64,000 nucleotides of DNA from Xanthobacter flavus (GTDB lineage Bacteria > Pseudomonadota > Alphaproteobacteria > Rhizobiales > Xanthobacteraceae), in contig NZ_JAGGML010000001.1 of assembly GCF_017875275.1 (NCBI RefSeq), positions 4,671,001 to 4,735,000 on the forward strand, read 5' to 3'. The translations under genes and the position numbers were made by a program. Below the pieces are notes generated by a model. That model was not told the origin of the DNA and searched no databases. It saw only the letters and a list, made by a program, of their open reading frames with translations. This document shows positions 1 to 7,038 of the stretch, in pieces (within the stretch, counting starts at the first letter, position 1; each line of letters opens with the position of its first letter).

Positions 1-1
1 C

Positions 2-652
2 ATCTCGCTCGGCCTCCAGTACGGCGTGCCGCTCGAGGAATATGTGGACGCCTTCACCTTCACCCGCTTCGAGCCCGCCGGCCCGGTGCAGGGCAACGAC
101 ACCATCAAGTACGCCACCTCCATGCTGGACTACGTGTTCCGCGAACTGGCGGTGAGCTATCTCGGCCGCAACGATCTCGGCCACGTGGACCTCTCCGAGA
201 CCGGCTTCGATGCCCTCGGAAAGGGCGTGGACGAGGGCAAGGCGCCGACCAATCCGTCGGCCCGCATCGTCTCCAAGGGCCTCGTGCGCGGCAAGACGGT
301 GAACCTGCTGGTGCCTCAGACGGTCTCCACCGAGCCGCGGTCCGGCACGGACAACGTGACCGTGCTGCGCGCCTCCGGCACCCAGACCCTGGGCGCAACC
401 GCGCTCAAGGCGGACCCCGCCGAGCTGGCCGAAGCCACCCCCGAGGTGGGCGAGCTGGAGGCGGCGGTGGAGAGCCTGATGGAGAAGTCGCTCCCCTGGT
501 CCGCCTCCGCCCGCAAGGCCGAGGCCCGCGCCGAGGCGAAGGCCAAGGGCTATGAGGGCGAAGCCTGCCCCGAGTGCATGAACTTCACCATGGTGCGCAA
601 CGGCACCTGCCTGAAGTGCGACACCTGCGGCGGGACCACCGGCTGCAGCTGA
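2..652 (+). CDS. nrdJ: Class II (adenosylcobalamin-dependent) ribonucleotide reductase, C-terminal part
   Basis: The 5' end lies outside the window; frame 2 is open from the first base to the TGA at 650-652. The visible 216 or so residues are the end of a vitamin B12-dependent ribonucleoside-diphosphate reductase, the cytoplasmic enzyme that makes deoxyribonucleotides without needing oxygen. Supporting signs are the conserved stretch [17 protein letters not shown] with [19 protein letters not shown] after it, a long Ala/Glu-rich linker, and a C-terminal cysteine cluster of zinc-ribbon type (CPEC, then CLKCDTCGG, ending GCS). In this family the terminal cysteines shuttle reducing equivalents to the active site. 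The next gene is on the other strand, so this is the end of its transcript. Identification is by recognised conserved sequence. Confidence 0.93.
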   Translation: MSLGLQYGVPLEEYVDAFTFTRFEPAGPVQGNDTIKYATSMLDYVFRELAVSYLGRNDLGHVDLSETGFDALGKGVDEGKAPTNPSARIVSKGLVRGKTVNLLVPQTVSTEPRSGTDNVTVLRASGTQTLGATALKADPAELAEATPEVGELEAAVESLMEKSLPWSASARKAEARAEAKAKGYEGEACPECMNFTMVRNGTCLKCDTCGGTTGCS

Positions 653-660
653 ACGACTGC

Positions 661-683
661 CGCCCCGAGCTTGGCTCGGGGCG
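661..683 (+). terminator. GC-rich hairpin just after nrdJ
   Basis: A perfect 9-bp stem (gccccgagc / gctcggggc, 662-670 with 674-682) around a ttg loop, extended by one more pair, begins 9 bases after the nrdJ stop codon. No T-run follows, so it is at best a weak or Rho-assisted terminator or a 3'-end stabiliser. The better terminator is at 818-846. Confidence 0.4.
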
Positions 684-817
684 GTGTCCCGGAATTTCGC
701 GCGGCACGCGATGCAGGGATGAAAAGAAAAGCGCTGGAGCACGCACTCCGACGCTTCTGCTTGCAACCTCAACGAAAGACCGATCGCGCCAGATTTCCAG
801 TCGTGGACATGATCGTT

Positions 818-846
818 GCCCGGGACCTTGGTCCCGGGCATTTTTC
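818..846 (+). terminator. Rho-independent terminator after nrdJ
   Basis: A perfect 9-bp stem gcccgggac (818-826) / gtcccgggc (831-839) with the 4-base loop cttg is followed by atttttcg. The T-run lies on the + strand, so it ends transcription coming from nrdJ about 170 bases upstream. The 653-817 interval between the nrdJ stop and this hairpin has no convincing ORF. The convergent gene ends at 867 and gains no T-run on its own strand. Confidence 0.75.
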
Positions 847-866
847 GTTCCGTCCCGAAACGGCTA

Positions 867-1382
867 TCAGCGCCGGAACACCTGATTGGCGACCCGCACC
901 GCCTGGTCGTTGGGCAGCGGCGAATCCTGGAAGGTCTCCAGCTGGATCTGCACGCGGTTGAAGCGTCCGCGCGGCGAGGTGTGAACGAACCGCTGGAAGG
1001 CGACGAGCCCGCCTTGCCCGATCACGTCGCCGCGGGCGAACGGTGTCCATGTTCCATCCGCAGCCTGGTAGCGGACCTTGAGGATCGCCTGGATCGGCTC
1101 GCGGAAATCGTCGGCGAACAGCGTTCCCCTGACGCCCACCCGGCCATCGGCCCCCCAGCAGATGATCGCCTTGCCCAGGGGCGCGCCGAACAGGTGCGGG
1201 AAGTCGCCGAAATCCGCGTTGTTGGTGTTGATGGAGATCTCCTGGACGCGCGCGACGTTCGATTGGGCGAACATGGTGCAGTCGCCCGCCCCGAAGGCGT
1301 GGGCCGCGCCGCCCGTAACCCCCGCAAGAGCCAAGCCGAGACCCGCCGCTGTCAGCAGTCTTGACGAAAAACGTCTCATCAT
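867..1382 (-). CDS. Small secreted protein of unknown function
   Basis: This 171-residue protein is not a family I recognise. It starts with a clear signal peptide (MMRRFSSRLL, then an Ala/Leu/Gly-rich core ending AHA-FGAG), so it is probably periplasmic. The mature part is about 145 residues, has two cysteines (DCTMF and IICWGADG) and reads as beta-rich with short polar turns. I chose the ATG at 1382 rather than upstream codons because a GAGGGG ribosome-binding site lies about 6 bases before it and the signal peptide begins there. An in-frame extension to 1520 would place 46 unlikely residues before the signal sequence. It is transcribed alone, with a 304-base gap upstream that holds an 11-bp inverted repeat. 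Confidence 0.7.
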   Translation of the reverse strand: MMRRFSSRLLTAAGLGLALAGVTGGAAHAFGAGDCTMFAQSNVARVQEISINTNNADFGDFPHLFGAPLGKAIICWGADGRVGVRGTLFADDFREPIQAILKVRYQAADGTWTPFARGDVIGQGGLVAFQRFVHTSPRGRFNRVQIQLETFQDSPLPNDQAVRVANQVFRR

Positions 1383-1686
1383 TCCAACGCCCCTCAATAA
1401 TCCGCCGGCATTTCGTGCGGATTTCCCAAGCGGAAGAAGGCTATGGGGCGGACTTCCCGGGCACAAGACAAAACAAGCGCACAGACATCCCTCTGAGGCG
1501 GGAGGTAAAGCGCGTCTCATCTAGCATGTTACCTCCCGCGTGTGCTTGATGATCCGGCTCACTTCCGCGGTCGAAGGGCGCATCGCGGCGGAGGATCGCG
1601 GCGGTGGGAGGCAGGGAAGAGGGGCAGACCAAGAGGGGCGGGGCAGACGGAGGCGGGGCAGCCCTCCGTCGCCGCAAAGCGCCCTG
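1383..1686. other. 304-bp intergenic region with an inverted repeat
   Basis: This gap lies between two genes on the minus strand. It contains a perfect 11-bp inverted repeat, gcgggaggtaa (1498-1508) and ttacctcccgc (1529-1539), separated by 20 bases and about 116 bases upstream of the secreted-protein start. There is no T-run on either side, so it looks more like an operator or leader hairpin than a terminator. I see no credible ORF or RNA gene here. Confidence 0.45.
1498..1539. promoter_or_regulatory. 11-bp perfect inverted repeat, possible operator
   Basis: The arms gcgggaggtaa and ttacctcccgc match without error across a 20-base spacer. It sits upstream of the minus-strand secreted-protein gene (start 1382) and downstream of the unknown gene ending at 1687. 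The spacing fits a dimeric regulator binding two sites or an RNA hairpin; the sequence alone does not separate these. Confidence 0.35.
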
Positions 1687-2226
1687 TCAGGCGGCGTTCT
1701 TGATGGCCAAACCGTCCGCGTAGGACACTTCCTTGTAGTTGGAGACTTCGTCGTACTTCAGCCCCACGTCGGCGAGGGCGTCGAGCTTGGCGGCGGTGTC
1801 GAACTTCTTGAGCTTCACCTTGTCCACGTAGAAGGTGTCGATCAGCTCGTTGTAGACCGACGTTTCGTCGATGAAGATGGCGAAGATTTTCACGTCGCCG
1901 AAGCGGATCAGCAGGCGGTTGCCCTGCGGCAGGTCCGCGATATAGACGAAATACTTGCCGTCGCCATCGAGGGCGGCACCGAGGCTTTCCACCAGCTTGG
2001 GCAGGTCCTCGTAGCTGGTGATGGAGCCGGCGAGGAAGCCGATGGCGGGCTTGCCGTCCTCGGACACCGAAAAGACCTCCTTCAGCACCGTTTCCGGGCC
2101 GTCATAGGAAATCTCGCCGCGAAAGCCGAAGCGGCCGGCCACGTGGGTGTCGGCGTTCAGCGTCGGCTTCAGGAGCCGGCCCTCGGTGCTCAGCGTGGCA
2201 AAGGGCGTGTCAGCAACAGCGGTCAT
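1687..2226 (-). CDS. Conserved-looking cytoplasmic protein, unknown function, next to a Rieske protein
   Basis: A 179-residue protein without signal peptide or membrane segments, rich in acidic and aromatic residues (for example YVDKVKLKKFD and LADVGLKYDEVSNYKEVSY). I do not recognise a family. The start at 2226 (MTAVADTP) is chosen because AAGGAT lies about 9 bases upstream and the region upstream of it reads as non-coding. It follows the Rieske-protein gene on the same strand after 158 bases, so the two may be co-transcribed and work together, but this rests only on position. No cofactor motif is visible in it. Confidence 0.65.
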   Translation of the reverse strand: MTAVADTPFATLSTEGRLLKPTLNADTHVAGRFGFRGEISYDGPETVLKEVFSVSEDGKPAIGFLAGSITSYEDLPKLVESLGAALDGDGKYFVYIADLPQGNRLLIRFGDVKIFAIFIDETSVYNELIDTFYVDKVKLKKFDTAAKLDALADVGLKYDEVSNYKEVSYADGLAIKNAA

Positions 2227-2384
2227 GAAAATGATCCTTGGGTGAGGTCGTGACGGGCGTGCCCCTATGGGCGTGCCCCGGAGAACCCCGTGTGCGCCGG
2301 CCATGCGTGGCCGGACCGGGCACGGGGCCCCGGTCTGCCGTGCCCTTTCGGACACGACCTCTGGTCCAGCGGAGGCGATGCGCC

Positions 2385-2813
2385 TCAATCGCCGGTAATC
2401 AATACCTCGGGCATCTCGTTGGGGTCCTCCACGTCCAGACCGTCCTCCTCGGCGAGGGGGACGTTGACGAGGCAGACGTCGCCGTCATCGACGATGATCT
2501 CTATGGGGGTGAGAGACTTGCCCTTGCAGGGGCCGATGAAGCAGAGGCCGGTGTCGGGGTCGAACTTCGCCTGATGCCGCCCGCAGGCGAGGAAGTTGGC
2601 CTCGCGGTCCAGGAACTCGCCCGCATAGGCGTCGAGCCGCTTGCCCTCGTGCGGGCAGACGTTCTCATAAGCATGGAAGCTGTTGCCGCGGCGGAGGATG
2701 AAGATCGGCCACGCCTTCTTGTTGCCGTCCGCGTCGAGCCGCGCGAGCACGAAGCCGCGGGCGTCGCCATCCTGGATCTCGTAGGTGGCGCAGACGGCGA
2801 AGAGTTCGGTCAT
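2385..2813 (-). CDS. Rieske [2Fe-2S] domain protein
   Basis: The 142-residue protein holds one Rieske domain, a small electron carrier. The two ligand motifs are visible: CPHEGKRLD (Cys-x-His) around residue 54 and CGRHQAKFD (Cys-x-x-His) around residue 77, followed by the usual GLCFIGPCKG loop. It has no signal peptide or transmembrane segment, so it is a soluble ferredoxin-like form rather than a bc1-complex subunit. The start at 2813 (MTELFAV) has GGAAG upstream. The domain resembles ferredoxin components of dioxygenases and of nitrite reductase (NirD-like), but no oxygenase or reductase neighbours it, so its partner is unknown. The acidic tail (EEDGLDVEDPNE) may serve partner docking. Confidence 0.85.
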   Translation of the reverse strand: MTELFAVCATYEIQDGDARGFVLARLDADGNKKAWPIFILRRGNSFHAYENVCPHEGKRLDAYAGEFLDREANFLACGRHQAKFDPDTGLCFIGPCKGKSLTPIEIIVDDGDVCLVNVPLAEEDGLDVEDPNEMPEVLITGD

Positions 2814-2946
2814 TACAACAAAGCTTCCGGTCCGGAGGGGCCGGGATGCTTGAAGCAAGAAACAGGCCGCCGGGATGGCGCCCGGAATGTCGGCTCTGCG
2901 ACACGGCCGCCGGGCTCAGGCGGCCGTGGGACGTCTTCGCAGACGA

Positions 2947-4077
2947 TCAGTCCACGTCGTCGACGCTCTCCGGGCCGCCACCATATGCGCGCTGGGCAAG
3001 GGCGGCTTGCATGAACGGGTCGAGGTCGCCGTCCAGAACCTCCTGCGGCGTGCCGGAGGTGACCCCGGTCCGCAGGTCCTTCACCAACTGGTAGGGCTGG
3101 AGCACGTAGGAGCGGATCTGGTGGCCCCAGCCGATGTCGGTCTTGGCCGCCTGTTCGGCCATGGCCTCCGCCTCGCGCTTCTTCAGCTCGAGGTCGTAGA
3201 GCTTGGCGCGCAGCATGTTCCAGGCCGTGGCGCGGTTCTTGTGCTGGGAGCGGTCGCCCTCGCTCACCACGGCGATGCCGGTGGGAATGTGGGTGAGGCG
3301 CACCGCGGATTCCGTCTTGTTCACGTGCTGGCCGCCGGCGCCGCCGGAGCGCATCGTGTCGACCCGCACGTCCGCTTCCTTGATGTCCACCACGATGCGG
3401 TCGTCCACCACGGGATAGACATCCACCGAGGCGAAGGACGTCTGCCGCCGTGCGTTGGAATCGAACGGGGAAATGCGCACGAGGCGATGGACGCCAGCCT
3501 CGGTCTTCAGCCAGCCATAGGCATTGTGGCCCTTCACCTGGATGGTGGCAGACTTCAGGCCGGCCTGCTCGCCCTGGCTCTCGTCCATCAGCTCCACCTT
3601 GAAGCCGTGGCGCTCGCACCAGCGGCGATACATGCGCAGGAGCATCTCCGCCCAGTCCTGGCTGTCGGTACCGCCCGCCCCGGCGTGGACTTCGAGATAA
3701 GTGTCGTTGGAATCGGCCTCGCCCGAGAGCAGGGCCTCCAGCTCGCGCCGGGCCAGTTCTGCCTTCAGACCGTCGAGGGCTCCAGCGGCCTCGGAAATCA
3801 CGCCCTCGTCGCCTTCCGATTCCCCGAGATCGATCAGCTCGATGTTGTCGGCCAAGTCGCGCTCCACCCGGTCGATGGCGCCGAGGCCGTCCTCCAGGCT
3901 GGTGCGCTCCTGCATCAGCTTCTGCGCCCGCTCGGGATCGTCCCAGAGCTTGGGGTCTTCCACGATGGCGTTCAGCTCCGCGAGACGACGGCGCGAGCGA
4001 TCCACGTCGAGGTGGGACCGCAACAGGTCGAGGGAGGCTTTGATCTCTTCGACTTTTGCGGCGAGTTCCGCGCGCAT
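2947..4077 (-). CDS. prfB: Peptide chain release factor 2
   Basis: RF2 recognises UGA and UAA stop codons and triggers release of the finished protein on the ribosome. The 376-residue product has the stop-codon-reading loop region with SPFDSNARR and the catalytic GGQ motif ([11 protein letters not shown]), whose glutamine is normally methylated. Length matches the family. In E. coli the gene needs a +1 frameshift at an internal UGA near codon 26; here the matching stretch ([13 protein letters not shown]) is read through in one frame with no stop, so that autoregulation is absent. It lies downstream of mrcA as in many alphaproteobacteria, with one signalling gene inserted between them. Confidence 0.97.
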   Translation of the reverse strand: MRAELAAKVEEIKASLDLLRSHLDVDRSRRRLAELNAIVEDPKLWDDPERAQKLMQERTSLEDGLGAIDRVERDLADNIELIDLGESEGDEGVISEAAGALDGLKAELARRELEALLSGEADSNDTYLEVHAGAGGTDSQDWAEMLLRMYRRWCERHGFKVELMDESQGEQAGLKSATIQVKGHNAYGWLKTEAGVHRLVRISPFDSNARRQTSFASVDVYPVVDDRIVVDIKEADVRVDTMRSGGAGGQHVNKTESAVRLTHIPTGIAVVSEGDRSQHKNRATAWNMLRAKLYDLELKKREAEAMAEQAAKTDIGWGHQIRSYVLQPYQLVKDLRTGVTSGTPQEVLDGDLDPFMQAALAQRAYGGGPESVDDVD

Positions 4078-4175
4078 GGCTCATCTTTCTCCGGCTGAGG
4101 GCCGCGGAAAATAGCGGCGGGGCGCGCGGGTGTAAACGCCGGGCCGGCGGATGGGTGTGTGAGGGGCGGAAAGCT

Positions 4176-6689
4176 TCAGCCCGCGCGCCGCGCGGCGAGC
4201 CAGGAGCCGATGTCCGCGGCTTCGATCGGGCGGGCGAACAGGAAGCCCTGTGCCGCATGGCAGCCGAGGAATCGCAGCAGGTCGGCCTGCGCCCGCGTCT
4301 CCACGCCTTCCGCCACCACCGTCATGCCGAGGCTGTGGCCGATGCGGATCACCGCCGTCGCCAACGCCTGGGCGTTCTGGTCCTGCTCAAGGGAGAGCAT
4401 GAAGGAGCGGTCGATCTTCAGCTCCGCGATGGGCAGGCGCGAGAGGGCGCTGAGGCTGGAATAGCCGGTGCCGAAATCGTCCATGGCGATCCGCACGCCG
4501 AGCGCCTCAATGGCCCGCGCGGTGGCGAACGAGTTCGGGTGCTGGTCCATCATCACCCGCTCGGTGATCTCGACCCTGAGGTCCGACGGCTTGAGGCTGT
4601 ACTCGCGCAGCGCGCCCGAGATGAAACCCACGATATCGCCGCTGCGGAAGCTGAGCGGGGAGAGGTTGACCGAGATGTGCGGCACCTCCACCCCTTCCTC
4701 GCGCCAGGCGGCGATGCGCTGGCAGGACGCCTCCACCGCCCACTCGTCGATGCTTTCGATGAGCCCATATTCTTCGGCGAGCGGAATGAAGCGGGTGGCG
4801 GGGACATCGCCGTGGATCGGATCGGTCCAGCGGGCGAGCGCCTCGACGCCATGAAGCGCGCCGGAGGCGAGCAGCACCTGCGGCTGGTAGACAAGACGCA
4901 GGGCGCGATTCTCGATCGCCTCGCGCAGCGCCACCGAGAGCACCAGCCGGTCGAGCACCCGCCGGTTCAGCTCCTCGGTGAAGAAATGAAATTTGCCGCG
5001 CCCCTTGCGCTTCGCCTCGTGCAGGGCCGTATCGGCGTGCTTCAGCAGGGTTTCCGCATCCGCACCATGCTCGGGATAGAGTGCGATGCCGACCGAGGCG
5101 GACATGGTGAGGTGCAGGGCCTGGGCGCTGATAGGCGCCGCCACATATTCCAGCAGCCGGCGGGCGATGCGCGCCGCTTCTTCCGCCGCGCAGTCGTGGA
5201 CCGTGATGAGGAACTCGTCGCCGCCGGTGCGTCCCACCACATCGCCGGTGCGAAGCTGCGCCTTCAGCCGCCGCGCGACCTCCACCAGAAGCTGGTCGCC
5301 GGTGGAGTGGCCGAGTGTCTCGTTCACATCTTTGAAGTGGTCGATGTCCAGGTAGAGCACCGCGACCGGCTGCTCCAGCGCGCGCGCCTCGGTCAGCAGT
5401 TCCTCGAGCACCGCGTGCAACTGGCGGCGGTTGGCGAGGCCGGTGAGCGAATCCACATTCGCCAGCATCTCGATGCGCTTTTTGGCCTCGAACCGTTCCA
5501 TGGCCAGCGCGCAGAGATCGGAACAGGACGAGACCACATTTTCCAGCCACGGCGTCGGGCCACGGCCCTTGGGAAAATAGAAGGCGAATGTCGCTGCCAC
5601 CTTGCCGTCGCGCAGCTTCACGGGGACCGACCAGCAGCCGGTGATGCCGGCCGGGATGGGCAGGTCGCGGTGATCCTCCCACAGGGGGCTGCTGGCGATA
5701 TCTTCCACCAGCACCGGGGTGCCCCGGAAGGCGGCCGTGCCGCAGCTGCCGGCGCGCGGACCTATGGCGATGCCCTCCAACGCGGCGGCGAATTCAGCCG
5801 GAAGGCTGGGCGCGGCCAGCACGGTCAGCCGGTCATCCGGGGTAATGCCCATGATGGAGCAGAGCACTTCCGGCGCGAGAAGATGCGCCTGTCGGCACAG
5901 GACATCCATGATGTCGGCCATGGGCGCATCGGCGGCAAGCGCGCTGAGCACCTGACGCTGAAGGTCCTCGACCAGCCTGGTGTGGGTAATGTCGGCAACG
6001 ACGACGACAAGCTGTTCCAGATCTCCGGATTGGCGGTCCACGACCGGCGTGACGTTGGCCGACACCCAGACCTCCATTCCCGATTTGCCCTTCAGGGGAA
6101 CGTCCTCCGAAAGGGCGACGCGGCGGTCCAAGGCGTCCTGGACGTGTTCCGCAAAATCAGCGTTCTCGAGCCGTCCGCAGAACAGCTCGGCCAGCGTAAG
6201 GCCCGCAGCGCCATCCGGCCCTGCATCAAGCATGTCATGGAATGCCGGGTTACCGTAGATCACCTTGCCGTATGCGTCGGCGACGATCACGCCACGATCG
6301 GTCTTCTCGGCCACGGCGGTGAGCGCCGCGAGGCTCTTGTTGTGCGCCGCTCCGTTCAGCATCGGACGCACGAGGGCGACGTAGCAGGTCTCCCGCTTGT
6401 GCTGGGCGCGGGTGACGGAGACGATGCCCTCGACCCTTGAGCCATCATCCCGAACGATATCGAGGGCAAGCTCGATGGCCGGGACGACGTCCTTTCCGCG
6501 CGACGAAGCATGAGCGCCCGGGATCAGCTCGCCCACGTCGCGACCGATTGCCTCGGCCTGGCTCAATCCCCACAGCCGCTCGGCGTCCGTGTTGATGAAG
6601 GTCACGAGGTTGTTCTGGTCGAAGAAGACAACGGCCTCGCGGCCAAGGGCGCGGGCAGCTGCTGGGCGATCCGCCATTTTCCCGTCCAT
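4176..6689 (-). CDS. PAS-PAS-GAF-GGDEF-EAL cyclic-di-GMP signalling protein, DosP-like
   Basis: An 837-residue sensor enzyme that should make or break c-di-GMP. In order: PAS (about 16-113), PAS (about 120-240), GAF (about 250-395, with GPRAGSCGTAAF), GGDEF (motif at 489-493, with an RxxD inhibitory site five residues before it) and EAL (EAL at 616-618, DDFGTG later). Both catalytic motifs are intact; proteins of this design usually act as phosphodiesterases. Alignment from memory with E. coli DosP is good along the whole length, but DosP lacks the obvious GAF, and its haem-ligand segment after the IP motif is shortened here. I prefer the ATG at 6689 (GGGAG 8 bases upstream) over a TTG at 6725. 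It sits between mrcA and prfB. Confidence 0.9.
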   Translation of the reverse strand: MDGKMADRPAAARALGREAVVFFDQNNLVTFINTDAERLWGLSQAEAIGRDVGELIPGAHASSRGKDVVPAIELALDIVRDDGSRVEGIVSVTRAQHKRETCYVALVRPMLNGAAHNKSLAALTAVAEKTDRGVIVADAYGKVIYGNPAFHDMLDAGPDGAAGLTLAELFCGRLENADFAEHVQDALDRRVALSEDVPLKGKSGMEVWVSANVTPVVDRQSGDLEQLVVVVADITHTRLVEDLQRQVLSALAADAPMADIMDVLCRQAHLLAPEVLCSIMGITPDDRLTVLAAPSLPAEFAAALEGIAIGPRAGSCGTAAFRGTPVLVEDIASSPLWEDHRDLPIPAGITGCWSVPVKLRDGKVAATFAFYFPKGRGPTPWLENVVSSCSDLCALAMERFEAKKRIEMLANVDSLTGLANRRQLHAVLEELLTEARALEQPVAVLYLDIDHFKDVNETLGHSTGDQLLVEVARRLKAQLRTGDVVGRTGGDEFLITVHDCAAEEAARIARRLLEYVAAPISAQALHLTMSASVGIALYPEHGADAETLLKHADTALHEAKRKGRGKFHFFTEELNRRVLDRLVLSVALREAIENRALRLVYQPQVLLASGALHGVEALARWTDPIHGDVPATRFIPLAEEYGLIESIDEWAVEASCQRIAAWREEGVEVPHISVNLSPLSFRSGDIVGFISGALREYSLKPSDLRVEITERVMMDQHPNSFATARAIEALGVRIAMDDFGTGYSSLSALSRLPIAELKIDRSFMLSLEQDQNAQALATAVIRIGHSLGMTVVAEGVETRAQADLLRFLGCHAAQGFLFARPIEAADIGSWLAARRAG

Positions 6690-7038
6690 GGCTGAAACTC
6701 CCGGCTGGCTTGCCCCCGGCGTCAAGAGGACGCCACCTAGCTGACCACCCCCGAAAAATTCAGCTTACCCAGTGGCATGCTCTAATAGCTTACCTATCTC
6801 TGGCGGCTTGTACAGGAACGGTACGACAATGAGGTTAATCTGCGTCAAAAACCGGGCCTGCCCGTGCGGTCTCGTCCGCATCGATCGTGCGTCGCCGCCC
6901 GTTCTGCAATCAGTGCTGGCGCTGCGATGCTCGGCTGAATGATGGCTCTGCGCCTGCTGCATACTGACGCACGGCCAAGCTTAAGCCTGAGGTTTTGAAG
7001 GGCCCGCCATGCGCCGGCGGTGCCCGCAGGGACCGGCC
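6690..7038. other. 349-bp intergenic region upstream of the DosP-like gene
   Basis: This relatively AT-rich gap separates the end of mrcA from the start of the DosP-like gene, both on the minus strand, so it probably carries the latter's promoter. It contains a direct repeat of agcttacc at 6762-6769 and 6787-6794. A 65-codon minus-strand reading frame at 6765-6962 has no recognisable features and I do not call it. Confidence 0.4.
6762..6794. repeat. Short direct repeat, possible regulator site
   Basis: The 8-base word agcttacc occurs at 6762-6769 and again at 6787-6794, 25 bases start to start, about 75-100 bases upstream of the preferred DosP-like start. The spacing of just over two helix turns would suit a regulator or response-regulator dimer binding one face of the DNA. 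The evidence is only the repeat and its place. Confidence 0.25.

Noticed and set aside
2290-2350. GC-rich hairpin between the Rieske gene and its neighbour
   Set aside because: gggcacgg and ccgtgccc can pair around a 12-base loop but no T-run follows on either strand, so I do not call a terminator.
4056-6440. A 794-codon plus-strand frame opposite the DosP-like gene
   Set aside because: Antisense to intact GGDEF-EAL sequence and without recognisable protein features.
6765-6962. A 65-codon frame before the DosP-like gene
   Set aside because: No ribosome-binding site, no codon bias like the neighbours and no recognisable sequence.
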